Positions 53,428 to 61,130 of a stretch of 64,000 nt of DNA are shown here, piece by piece. This DNA is from Paraburkholderia phosphatilytica. GTDB lineage: Bacteria > Pseudomonadota > Gammaproteobacteria > Burkholderiales > Burkholderiaceae. The stretch lies in contig NZ_QQOA01000035.1 of the NCBI RefSeq assembly GCF_003443895.1, positions 1 through 64,000 of the forward strand, read 5' to 3'. Made by a program: the position numbers and the translations under genes. The notes under the pieces are model-generated. The model was not told the origin of the DNA and did no database searches. It was given only the letters and a program-made list of their open reading frames with translations. Position 1 is the first letter of the stretch. Every line of letters starts with the position of its first letter.

Positions 53428-54897
53428 ATGTCCGTCCCGCTCGACCTGATTCCCGCCCCGCACGATGCTTCCACGCTGACGCTCGTCGATCAGCTCGTCC
53501 AATGGGCGCGGCGGCGCATCGAAGAGCGCGTGTTCCGCCCCGGCATGCGCATGCCGTCGATCCGCAAGCTCGCGCTCGACAAGGGCGTGTCGCGCTTTAC
53601 GGTCGTCGAGGCGTACGAGCGGCTGGTCGCGCAGGGCTATCTGGATTCGCGCCGCGGCTCCGGCTTCTACGTGCGCGAACGGCTGGTGGTCGCAGGCCCC
53701 GGCGAGCCGCGCGCTGTCGGGCTGACCGGCGAAGCCGCGCCGAAGCCCGGACCGAATGCGCTCGACGTGGTCTGGCTGCTGCGTAACATGCTGCATCCGT
53801 CCACCCGCCCGGAGAAGGGGCCGGGGCTCGGCTACCTGCCGTCGCGCTGGCTGGACGGCGACCTGATCGCGGGCGCGCTGCGCACGCTCGGCCGCCAGAG
53901 CGGCGCGCAGATGCTCGGCTTCGGCACGCCGCAGGGCTTCCTGCCGCTGCGGCAGCAGTTGCAGACGCGTCTCGAGGAGCTCGAGATCGGCGCATCGCCC
54001 GAGCAGATCGTGATGGTCTCCGGCGTCACTCAGGCGATCGATCTGATTGCGCGCCTCTACGTGCAGACCGGCGACACGGTGATCGTCGGCGATCCGGCGT
54101 GGTTCCAGATGTTCGGCCGCTTCGCATCGCAGGGCGCGCGGCTGGTGGGCATGCCGTACACGCCGGACGGGCCCGATCTCGATGCGCTCGAAACGCTGGT
54201 GAAGACCTGGCGGCCGAAGATGCTCGTCGTCAATTCGGTGCTGCAAAACCCGACCGGCACGTCGCTCACCGCCGCGCAGGCGTTTCGCATTTTGCGACTC
54301 GCCGAGGAATACGACTTCATCGTCGTCGAAGACGACATCTACGGCGACCTGTGCCCGCCGGGCTATCCGGCGACGCGTCTCGCGAGCCTCGACCAGCTGC
54401 GCCGGGTGATCTTTCTCGGCAGTTTCTCGAAGACGCTCGCGGCGAATCTGCGGGTCGGCTTCATCGCGTGCGCGCCGGAAATCGCGAAGGCGCTGACGGA
54501 CCAGAAAATGCTGGTCGGCATGACGTCGCCGGAACTGAACGAGCGGGTGCTGTACAAAGTGCTGACCGAAGGCCACTACCGGCGCCATGTGGAACGGCTC
54601 AGGAGCCGGCTCGACACCGTGCGCGACAAGTCGGCGCGGATGCTCGAGAAGACCGGTCTGCGGCTCTTCGTCACCCCGGGCGCGGGTGTGTTCCTGTGGG
54701 CCGACACCGGCGTCGATTCCGATTCGCTCGCGGCGGCCGGGCACGAGGCCGGCTTCCTGCTGACGCCGGGGAGCCTGTTCTCGCCGCATCAGTCGCCGTC
54801 CAGCTACATGCGCTTCAATGTCGCGAACTGCGGCGATCCGGCGCTGCCGACGTTCCTCTGCCGGTATCTCGACGGCGTGGCGCGGCGGGCGTCGTGA
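53428..54897 (+). CDS. MocR-family PLP-dependent transcription regulator
   Basis: A 489-residue chimera. It has a GntR-type winged helix at about 15-85 (RMPSIRKLALDKGVSRFTVVEAYERLVAQGYL), a linker, and an aminotransferase-like domain (about 130-489) that keeps the PLP lysine in FLGSFSKTLAANLRVGF and the VVEDDIYGDL pocket. MocR/GabR/PdxR proteins sense amino compounds or PLP and usually control a divergent gene, here the VOC protein. Start ATG 53428. Confidence 0.93.
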   Translation: MSVPLDLIPAPHDASTLTLVDQLVQWARRRIEERVFRPGMRMPSIRKLALDKGVSRFTVVEAYERLVAQGYLDSRRGSGFYVRERLVVAGPGEPRAVGLTGEAAPKPGPNALDVVWLLRNMLHPSTRPEKGPGLGYLPSRWLDGDLIAGALRTLGRQSGAQMLGFGTPQGFLPLRQQLQTRLEELEIGASPEQIVMVSGVTQAIDLIARLYVQTGDTVIVGDPAWFQMFGRFASQGARLVGMPYTPDGPDLDALETLVKTWRPKMLVVNSVLQNPTGTSLTAAQAFRILRLAEEYDFIVVEDDIYGDLCPPGYPATRLASLDQLRRVIFLGSFSKTLAANLRVGFIACAPEIAKALTDQKMLVGMTSPELNERVLYKVLTEGHYRRHVERLRSRLDTVRDKSARMLEKTGLRLFVTPGAGVFLWADTGVDSDSLAAAGHEAGFLLTPGSLFSPHQSPSSYMRFNVANCGDPALPTFLCRYLDGVARRAS

Positions 54898-55013
54898 GCG
54901 GCGCATACCGCGCGTCCGGTACATCCGGCACCTTCGGCACCCCTTGAAATCGCGCCGGGCATCCCCATTTGCCCGCGACGAACCAACCTGCACTGCAAAG
55001 AGGACACTGGAAC

Positions 55014-56912
55014 ATGGCACAAGAAACCATGAGCTTTCAGGCGGAAGTCAAACAGCTTCTGCACCTGATGATTCATTCGCTGTACAGCAACAAGGAAATC
55101 TTCCTGCGCGAGCTGATTTCGAACGCGTCGGACGCGGCGGACAAGCTGCGCTTCGAGGCGATCGCCAATAGCGCGCTGTATGAGAGCGATCCGAACCTGC
55201 GCATTCGCGTGTCGTTCGACAAGGCCGCGCGCACCATCACGATCGAAGACAACGGCATTGGCATGAGCCGCGACGAAGCGATCTCGAACCTCGGCACGAT
55301 CGCGCGCTCGGGCACGAAGGAGTTCTTCGGCAAGCTCTCCGGCGACCAGCAGAAGGACGCGGCGCTGATCGGTCAGTTCGGCGTGGGCTTCTACTCAGGC
55401 TTCATCGTTGCGGACAGGATCACCGTCGAAACGCGCCGCGCGGGCTTGCCCGCCGCGGAAGGCGTGCGCTGGGAAAGCGCAGGCGAGGGCGACTTCGCGG
55501 TCGACACGATCGAGCGCGCCCAGCGCGGCACGTCGATCACGCTGCATCTGCGCGCGGACGAAGACGAGCTGCTGTCCGCATGGAAGCTGAAGTCGATCAT
55601 CCAGAAGTACTCGGACCACGTCGCGCTGCCCATTCTGATGCAGAAGGAAGAGTGGGACGGCGAGAAGAACGAGATGGTCGCGAAGGACGAAGACGAGACC
55701 GTCAACCAGGCAAGCGCGCTGTGGACCCGTCCGAAGAACGACATCACCGACGAGCAGTACACGCAGTTCTATCAGCATCTCGCGCACGACCATCAGGACC
55801 CGCTGACGTGGACGCACAACCGCGTGGAGGGTCGCAGCGAGTATACGCAGCTGCTGTACGTGCCGGCGCACGCACCGTTCGACCTGTGGAACCGCGAACA
55901 CCGCGGCGGGCTGAAGCTGTACGTGAAGCGCGTGTTCATCATGGACGACGCCGAGCAGCTGCTGCCGTCCTACCTGCGCTTCGTGAAGGGCGTGGTCGAT
56001 TCGAGCGATCTGCCGCTCAACGTGTCGCGTGAAATCCTGCAGGAAAGCCGCGACGTGAAGGCGATCCGCGAAGGCGTGACCAAGCGCGCGCTGTCGATGC
56101 TCGAAGAACTCGCGAACTCGGACGAGCAGGCGTCGAAAGACAAGTACACGACGTTCTGGACGGAATTCGGCCAGGTGCTGAAGGAAGGCATCGGCGAAGA
56201 CTTCGCGAACAAGGACCGCATCGCGAAACTCGTGCGCTTCGCGACGACGCATGGCGACACGGCGGAGCAGAACGTGTCGCTCGCGGACTATGTCGCGCGC
56301 ATGAAGCCCGAGCAGACGAAGATCTACTACGTGACCGCCGATACGTGGCAGGCCGCGAAGAGCAGCCCGCACCTCGAAGTGTTCCGCAAGAAGGGTGTGG
56401 AAGTGGTGCTGCTGTCGGATCGCGTCGACGAATGGATGCTGTCGTTCCTGAACGAGTTCGATGGCAAGCCGCTCGCGAGCGTTGCGCGTGGCGACCTCGA
56501 TCTCGGCGCGCTGAACGACGAAGAAAAGCAGGCGCAGGAAAAGGTGGGCGAAGAGCTGAAGCCGCTCGTCGAGCGCATGAAGGAAGCGCTGAGGGACAAG
56601 GCGAAGGACGTGCGCCTGACGTTCCGCCTGACCGATTCGCCGTCGTGCCTCGTGGCCGACGAAGGCGACATGAGCGGTTACCTGCAACGGATGCTGAAGG
56701 CCGCGGGCCAGAACGCGCCGGCGTCGCAGCCGATTCTCGAAGTGAATCCGGAGCACGCGCTGGTGAAGGGCCTGCACACGGACGACGCGCATTTCGACGA
56801 CTGGTGCCATCTGCTGTTCGACCAGGCGCTGCTGGCCGAAGGCGGCGCGCTCGACGACCCCGCGAGCTTCGTGAAGCGTACCAATGCGCTGCTGCTGGCG
56901 CGTGCGGGCTGA
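55014..56912 (+). CDS. htpG: Chaperone HtpG (bacterial Hsp90)
   Basis: A 632-residue protein of normal HtpG length. It has the N-terminal GHKL ATPase (IFLRELISNASDAADKLRF, DNGIGMSRDE, GQFGVGFYSGF), the middle domain with SDLPLNVSREILQESRDV, and the C-terminal dimerisation domain. It is an ATP-dependent cytosolic chaperone, often heat-induced. Start ATG 55014, preceded by AGAGG at a usable distance; the downstream ATG of MSFQAEV is six codons in. Followed by a strong nested terminator. Confidence 0.97.
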   Translation: MAQETMSFQAEVKQLLHLMIHSLYSNKEIFLRELISNASDAADKLRFEAIANSALYESDPNLRIRVSFDKAARTITIEDNGIGMSRDEAISNLGTIARSGTKEFFGKLSGDQQKDAALIGQFGVGFYSGFIVADRITVETRRAGLPAAEGVRWESAGEGDFAVDTIERAQRGTSITLHLRADEDELLSAWKLKSIIQKYSDHVALPILMQKEEWDGEKNEMVAKDEDETVNQASALWTRPKNDITDEQYTQFYQHLAHDHQDPLTWTHNRVEGRSEYTQLLYVPAHAPFDLWNREHRGGLKLYVKRVFIMDDAEQLLPSYLRFVKGVVDSSDLPLNVSREILQESRDVKAIREGVTKRALSMLEELANSDEQASKDKYTTFWTEFGQVLKEGIGEDFANKDRIAKLVRFATTHGDTAEQNVSLADYVARMKPEQTKIYYVTADTWQAAKSSPHLEVFRKKGVEVVLLSDRVDEWMLSFLNEFDGKPLASVARGDLDLGALNDEEKQAQEKVGEELKPLVERMKEALRDKAKDVRLTFRLTDSPSCLVADEGDMSGYLQRMLKAAGQNAPASQPILEVNPEHALVKGLHTDDAHFDDWCHLLFDQALLAEGGALDDPASFVKRTNALLLARAG

Positions 56913-56974
56913 TACGTTGTTGATCGCGGATGGCTTGCTGGGCAGAGGGGTTTTGCAAGCCATTCGTTGACTGG

Positions 56975-57054
56975 AAAAACGCTGCTTTGAACGGACTTCC
57001 GGAAGCTGGACAGTGATCCAGCTTCCGGGGTTTGCTTCACGGCAGCGTTTTTTT
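56975..57054. terminator. Nested double-stem bidirectional terminator
   Basis: The outer stem AAAAACGCTGC (56975-56985) / GCAGCGTTTTT (57042-57052) encloses an inner perfect 12-bp stem CCGGAAGCTGGA / TCCAGCTTCCGG (56999-57028). Both outer arms end in A or T runs, so it can stop htpG and the convergent 57063-57329 gene. Confidence 0.85.
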
Positions 57055-57062
57055 ATTGGCGC

Positions 57063-57329
57063 TTACCGCGTGGCGACCGGTTCACCATGCTGCCGAACCT
57101 GCGCGAGCACCGAACCCGCGAGTTCCTTCGCTTCCGCGCACGCCGCGGAGTCTTTCAGCACGTGCGAGGCGAGGCTGCCGATCTTCGCGCTCGTGTGCTT
57201 CGACGTGTGATGCTGCGCGAGCGCGGAACCCGCAAGCTCTTTTTCGAGCATCGACACGCCTGATTTTCTCAGAACGATCGCTGCCAGATGCGCGATGCGA
57301 TCGGAAGTTTCCTTGTCTTTTACCGTCAT
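57063..57329 (-). CDS. Small protein with an internal duplication, unknown function
   Basis: An 88-residue protein. Two halves resemble each other: LEKELAGSALAQ (about 28-39) and AEAKELAGSVLAQ (about 67-79), each preceded by a helix (IAHLAAIVLRKSG; IGSLASHVLKDSA). It is probably all-helical, cytoplasmic, with no signal or membrane segment. Start ATG 57329 is preceded by AAGGGAG at a good distance. The promoter region contains a GTTAGT/ACTAAC inverted repeat. No family recognised with certainty. Confidence 0.75.
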   Translation of the reverse strand: MTVKDKETSDRIAHLAAIVLRKSGVSMLEKELAGSALAQHHTSKHTSAKIGSLASHVLKDSAACAEAKELAGSVLAQVRQHGEPVATR

Positions 57330-57409
57330 GAACTGCTCCCTTGAGAAGGTTCTAAAAGGCGGTCTCGAAGATCCGCCAGGCCGAACGTCGAACAGAATTG
57401 AACAGAAAA

Positions 57410-57428
57410 GTTAGTATGGTTAACTAAC
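57410..57428. promoter_or_regulatory. Inverted repeat in a divergent promoter region
   Basis: GTTAGT (57410-57415) and ACTAAC (57423-57428) form a perfect 6-bp inverted repeat with a 7-base spacer, in an AT-rich patch about 80 bases upstream of the 88-residue gene. GAACAGAA is repeated directly at 57390-57408. Confidence 0.4.
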
Positions 57429-57578
57429 TGTCCGCGTTCAATTGGGCGCAGTCTGATGACAGTCCTGGAATTGCGGTCGGCGTGAAAGCGGCGCGTGGGT
57501 ACGAGGGGCGTGCAGTCGTCGCCAATTGCGCTGCGCAAGTTGGCGCGGGATGAAGGCGCGCCATCTTATAATTCGGCC

Positions 57579-58271
57579 ATGACTATCCGTTTCGATGCGG
57601 CCGATGCGCACTGGCGCGTCACGCCGATGTCCACGTTCACTCCCGACCAGAAGGACTGGCTCACCCGCGGCGGCTCGCTGACGGCGCACCTGCGCGCGCT
57701 CGGCACGGTCGTCGTGCGCGTGACGCGCGAAGCCGTCGCGCAGTGCTGGGCCGACGAGCACGACGCGCTGGGCGTCGTTGACCGTGCGCCGGTGTGGGTG
57801 CGCGAAGTGGTGCTGTCGGTGGATGGCGTGCCGTTCGTCGCCGCGCACAGCATTGCGCCGCTCGCCGCGAGCACCGGCGTGTGGCAGGCGATGCGGCGTC
57901 TGCGCACGCGTCCACTCGCGGAACTGCTCTATAGCGATAGCGGCGTGGCGCGATCGGCGCTGGTGAGCCGGCGGCTCACCGCGCGTCATCCGCTCTATCG
58001 GCTGGCCGAGGTGCAGATTCCCGGTGACGCGCCGCATGCGCTGGTCGCGCGGCGGTCGGTGTTCGAGCGGCATCGCGCGCCGCTGATGGTGACCGAGTGC
58101 ATGCTGCCGGCGCTGTGGGCGCATCTCGATAGCCGGCGCGAACTCGAACGCAGGCACGACGTGCCGGTGCAGCCGAAAGCGCGCGAACGCGAGCGCGAGC
58201 GTGGCGACCTGCCGCTGGTTCATACCGCGTCGCGCGCGCATGGCGGCACCGCGCCCGGCCGGGCTCGTTGA
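57579..58271 (+). CDS. ubiC: Chorismate pyruvate-lyase
   Basis: A 230-residue protein. WVREVVL gives the substrate-binding Arg (about residue 75, R76 in E. coli), with the conserved LLYSDSGVARS and MVTECMLP (catalytic Glu) regions following. It converts chorismate to 4-hydroxybenzoate and pyruvate, the first step of ubiquinone synthesis. It is longer than the E. coli enzyme (165), with extra N-terminal residues and an Arg/Glu-rich C-terminal tail. Start ATG 57579; an ATG at 57495 is less likely. The next gene starts two bases after its stop. Confidence 0.88.
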   Translation: MTIRFDAADAHWRVTPMSTFTPDQKDWLTRGGSLTAHLRALGTVVVRVTREAVAQCWADEHDALGVVDRAPVWVREVVLSVDGVPFVAAHSIAPLAASTGVWQAMRRLRTRPLAELLYSDSGVARSALVSRRLTARHPLYRLAEVQIPGDAPHALVARRSVFERHRAPLMVTECMLPALWAHLDSRRELERRHDVPVQPKARERERERGDLPLVHTASRAHGGTAPGRAR

Positions 58272-58272
58272 G

Positions 58273-58749
58273 ATGCTGCGCGGATTTCCGCCGGTGGTCG
58301 CTGGCGATACGCATACGCTGGTGCTCGGCAGCTTTCCTGGCGAGGCGTCGCTGGCGGCGACGCAGTACTACGCACATCCGCGCAATCAGTTCTGGCGTTT
58401 GCTTGGCGCGGTGCTCGGTGAACCTGGACTACATGAACTCGCCTATGAAGCGCGGCTCGAACGCGTTCTGACACATGGCATCGGCATCTGGGACGTGCTC
58501 GATGCGTGCCATCGTCAAGGCAGCCTCGATTCGGCGATCCGCAACGCGCAGCCGAACGACTTCGATTCGCTGCGGGAGCATGCGCCTATGCTCAAGAAGG
58601 TGTGCTTCAACGGCAAGACGGCGGGGCGGTTTGCAGCAGTGATCTCGGCAGCTGGCTACGACACGCTCGTGCTGCCTTCTTCGAGCCCCGCGAATGCAAT
58701 GCTGTCATTCGAACAGAAGCTCACCGTCTGGCGGCAGATTATCGATTGA
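58273..58749 (+). CDS. Hypoxanthine-DNA-glycosylase-like protein (uracil-DNA glycosylase superfamily)
   Basis: A 158-residue protein of the UDG superfamily group annotated as DNA-deoxyinosine glycosylase. It has LVLGSFPGEASLAATQYYAHPRNQFW (motif 1, with the Asn that contacts the base flip site), GIGIWDVLDACHRQGSLDSAIRN, and the late motif LPSSSPANA. It should remove deaminated adenine from DNA. ATG 58273 fits the family start; ATG 58240, inside ubiC, is an alternative. From about base 58539 the gene is part of the segment bounded by 23-bp repeats and may have received its present 3' end by exchange. Confidence 0.8.
   Translation: MLRGFPPVVAGDTHTLVLGSFPGEASLAATQYYAHPRNQFWRLLGAVLGEPGLHELAYEARLERVLTHGIGIWDVLDACHRQGSLDSAIRNAQPNDFDSLREHAPMLKKVCFNGKTAGRFAAVISAAGYDTLVLPSSSPANAMLSFEQKLTVWRQIID
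58516..58538 (+). repeat. 23-bp direct repeat, left copy (inside the glycosylase gene)
   Basis: Positions 58516-58538 (starting CAAGGCAGCCTCGATTCGG) are identical to 59590-59612. Beyond it the two copies agree at all but two of the next 11 bases, then diverge. It encodes part of QGSLDSAI. The two copies bound the 58539-59589 segment. Confidence 0.9.
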
Positions 58750-58982
58750 AATTCATCAAATCGGAGTGCCGCGAACATTTTGAGTGAAGCCGTCGAGTAG
58801 TCTGGCGTACGTGGCGGTGCGGTTACGAATAAGTTGGCTGTGCGGAGGAGGTTGCCTGGGGCGCAGCAGGCCGTCCAGATGCGACAGCTGGACGAGCCGG
58901 TCGGGAGTGTGGTCGTCAGGGTGTCGTTGCCATGACGGTCTGACGGTGACAGTGCGCATCCCGTCTGCTGGCATGAGTGCCA

Positions 58983-59246
58983 TTAATAGTGATAGCGGCA
59001 AGCGACGATATTGATCTGATTCTCGTCGGCTTCGTACACCAGTCGGTTCGCTTCATCAATGCGACGTGACCAGAAACCCGAGAGATTCGCTTTGAGCGGC
59101 TCCGGTTTTCCGATTCCTTCAAAAGGGGTGCGTTGCGCCTCTTTGATCAACTGGTTGATACGCTTCAGCGTCTTTCGATCCTGAGATTGCCAGAAAACGT
59201 AGTCATCCCAGGCTTCTGCAGTAAAACGCACCAGCCGCATCGTCAT
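58983..59246 (-). CDS. yoeB: YoeB ribosome-dependent mRNase toxin
   Basis: An 87-residue protein closely matching E. coli YoeB. AWDDYVFWQSQDRKTLKRIN and PFEGIGKPEPLKANLSGFWSRRI are conserved, as is the C-terminal CRYHY with His86 and Tyr87. The catalytic Glu49 and Arg68 are present. It cleaves mRNA in the ribosomal A site when freed from YefM. ATG 59246 overlaps the yefM stop as ATGA. The toxin looks intact. The pair lies in a segment flanked by direct repeats. Confidence 0.96.
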   Translation of the reverse strand: MTMRLVRFTAEAWDDYVFWQSQDRKTLKRINQLIKEAQRTPFEGIGKPEPLKANLSGFWSRRIDEANRLVYEADENQINIVACRYHY

Positions 59247-59500
59247 TGGCCTTCATCCAGCGTACGTTCCGAGACCTTCCCTTTACGAAGTTGCGCGATC
59301 GACCGCTCAAGGTGCGCGACGTTCGCCGGCGATTTGAGCAAATAGACCGTTTCCATCAGGCTGTCGTAATACTCCTGCGACATCACCACCGCGTTCGGCG
59401 CGTCGCGGCGGGTGATCAATGTCACATCCGCGTCGTCGACCACCTGATCGATGATGGTTTTCAGATTGCTGCGGGCGTCAGTGAAGTGGACAGTTCGCAT
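59243..59500 (-). CDS. yefM: YefM antitoxin (Phd/YefM family)
   Basis: An 85-residue antitoxin: the N-terminal DNA-binding/dimer domain (MRTVHFTDARSNLKTIIDQV, LITRRDAPNAVVMS) and the C-terminal toxin-neutralising tail (YLLKSPANVAHLERSI). It binds and inhibits YoeB and represses its own operon. ATG 59500 is followed in operon by yoeB with 4-base overlap. A palindrome with TGTAC cores covers the promoter upstream, as in other yefM operons. Confidence 0.95.
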   Translation of the reverse strand: MRTVHFTDARSNLKTIIDQVVDDADVTLITRRDAPNAVVMSQEYYDSLMETVYLLKSPANVAHLERSIAQLRKGKVSERTLDEGQ

Positions 59501-59536
59501 GGGCCCCTTCCAGAGCGAGTGGTGAATGGTGACTTT

Positions 59537-59566
59537 AACACATGTACGTCTTACTGTACATGTCAA
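59537..59566 (-). promoter_or_regulatory. yefM-yoeB promoter and operator
   Basis: ACATGTAC (59540-59547) and GTACATGT (59556-59563) are a perfect 8-bp inverted repeat with an 8-base spacer; TGTACA cores are the known YefM recognition element. On the minus strand TTGACA at 59566-59561 is a consensus -35 overlapping the operator. It ends 24 bases from the right-hand direct repeat. Confidence 0.8.
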
Positions 59567-59589
59567 TTTCACGATCACGCCGCCTGTCC

Positions 59590-59612
59590 CAAGGCAGCCT
59601 CGATTCGGCGAT
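59590..59612 (+). repeat. 23-bp direct repeat, right copy
   Basis: Identical to 58516-58538. It begins the decayed second copy of the glycosylase 3' end and marks the far boundary of the toxin-antitoxin segment. Confidence 0.9.
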
Positions 59613-59717
59613 ACGCACCGCGCGCCCCGCGCAAGGCGTCCCCGCCGACCCCCACCTCCGCGAATGCTATCCTCTCGTTCGTCCAGAAACTGGCGCCATG
59701 GCGCGACATCCTCAAAT
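59590..59717 (+). pseudogene. Displaced, decayed 3' end of a hypoxanthine-DNA-glycosylase gene
   Basis: Translation of 59593-59631 gives GSLDSAIRTARP, and of about 59657-59715 in another frame gives SANAILSFVQKLAPWRDIL. These match GSLDSAIRNAQP and PANAMLSFEQKLTVWRQII of the intact gene at 58273, in the same order. About 45 residues between them are missing and the frame is broken. The remnant runs up to the start of the next gene, so this is likely the original 3' end of the gene before the toxin-antitoxin segment arrived. Confidence 0.8.
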
Positions 59718-60728
59718 ATGAACAAACTGATCAAGCGCGCGTCCGCCGAGGCGCGGGCATTCCGCTCCCGCCGCGATACCGACGGCGATAACGTGGACAA
59801 CGAAGCGGGCAATGACGTGGCAACGTCGAAAAGCCACGCTGACAAAGCCGACAAGCACGACAAAGCCGCCAAAGCCCACAAAGACAAAAAGCGCAAGCAA
59901 TCCCGCCGCGCAGACCGCTCAGACCGCGCAGAGTCGCTCGACGGCGCACCGCAGATCGACACCCCGCGCAAGCCGCGCTTCGCGCCGGTCACGTTCTCGG
60001 AAGAGAGCGGCGTCCGCTACCTGCACTTCGGCACGGAGTGGGTGCAAGGCGCGATGCGCCTTAAGAAGCCGAATCACATCGAGCTCGAATATGCACAACA
60101 GATGATGGCGTGGCTGCTGTTCCTGCAGACCCCGAAGCGCATCGTGCAGCTCGGTCTCGGCGCCGCGGCGCTGACGAAGTTCACGCACAAGTATCTGAAG
60201 CGGGCGACCGTGGAAGCGGTGGAGCTGAATCCGGCGGTCGTCGTTGCGGCGCGCACGATGTTCGAGCTGCCGCCCGATGACGATCGGCTGACGGTGCGTG
60301 AAGCCGACGCGTGGGACTTCGTGCACGATCGCGCGAACCACGGCACCGTCGGCGCATTGCAGATCGATCTGTATGACGCGACCGCGCGCGGCCCGGTGCT
60401 CGACGGCGTCGCGTTCTATCGCGCGGCGCGCGCGTGTCTGACCGAAGCCGGCGTCGTCACCGTGAACCTGTTCGGCGATCATCCGAGCTTCGTGCGCAAC
60501 ATGGAGCGTCTGTCTGAGGCGTTCGAAGGCCGCGTGATCGCGCTGCCCGAAGTGCACGAGGGCAACCGCGTCGCGCTGGCGTTCTCGGGCCCCGCGCTGG
60601 AGTCGCCGTTCGGCGCGCTCAAGAAACGCGCGAAGCTGATCGAGAAGAAGCTGGGCCTGCCCGCGCGTCAATGGCTCGCGGCGCTGAAGAAGTCGTCGGG
60701 GCAGGACGGGGACAGCTTCACCATCTAG
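59718..60728 (+). CDS. Spermidine-synthase-like methyltransferase-fold protein
   Basis: A 336-residue protein. The first 85 residues are Lys/Asp/Ala-rich and low complexity (DKHDKAAKAHKDKKRKQ), probably disordered. The rest is a Rossmann domain like SpeE: QMMAWLLFLQTPKRIVQLGLGAAALTKF (cofactor loop), VEAVELNPAVVVAAR, and LQIDLYDATARGP. True polyamine-site residues are not obvious, so it may be one of the many SpeE-like proteins without spermidine synthase activity. Start ATG 59718 lies at the end of the glycosylase remnant. Confidence 0.82.
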   Translation: MNKLIKRASAEARAFRSRRDTDGDNVDNEAGNDVATSKSHADKADKHDKAAKAHKDKKRKQSRRADRSDRAESLDGAPQIDTPRKPRFAPVTFSEESGVRYLHFGTEWVQGAMRLKKPNHIELEYAQQMMAWLLFLQTPKRIVQLGLGAAALTKFTHKYLKRATVEAVELNPAVVVAARTMFELPPDDDRLTVREADAWDFVHDRANHGTVGALQIDLYDATARGPVLDGVAFYRAARACLTEAGVVTVNLFGDHPSFVRNMERLSEAFEGRVIALPEVHEGNRVALAFSGPALESPFGALKKRAKLIEKKLGLPARQWLAALKKSSGQDGDSFTI

Positions 60729-60887
60729 TCGCGCGGGCCGCGCGGCCTCGGGTCCTCCCCGCTTGACCGCGCGATTGCGACTCCTATACTCTTTCGAAGC
60801 TTTCGGGGTACCCGCGGGCCATCCGCCCGCGGGGCCGGGTGGCCCGGCACGCACGGGTCACAAGTGAATAAAAGTAGAGGAGACGTC

Positions 60888-61130
60888 ATGGCTCAAGACG
60901 CCGACGCCAAAAAAGCCGGCCGCCGCTGGCTCTGGTTGCTGTTGCTGCCCTGGATCGCGATGATCTGGGTGCCTTCGTATAACAAGGTCGAGCCCACGTT
61001 GTGGGACTTCCCGTTCTTCTACTGGTACCAGCTCGCGTGGGTGCTGATCAGCGCCGTGATCACCGCGCTCGTGTACTTCAAGACCAAAGGCCTCTCGAAG
61101 AGCCACAGCTCCCCGAGGGATCTGCCATGA
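60888..61130 (+). CDS. DUF3311 small membrane protein, symporter partner
   Basis: An 80-residue protein with two membrane helices (RWLWLLLLPWIAMIWVPSYN; YWYQLAWVLISAVITALVYF), the standard DUF3311 layout. ATG 60888 follows AGAGGAGA. Its stop overlaps the symporter start (ATGA). DUF3311 proteins almost always precede sodium:solute symporters and are thought to be accessory subunits. Confidence 0.92.
   Translation: MAQDADAKKAGRRWLWLLLLPWIAMIWVPSYNKVEPTLWDFPFFYWYQLAWVLISAVITALVYFKTKGLSKSHSSPRDLP

Noticed and set aside
58756..59001. Open frames between the glycosylase and yoeB
   Set aside because: Neither strand shows a family motif or a good start; the stretch is best left as spacer of the cassette.
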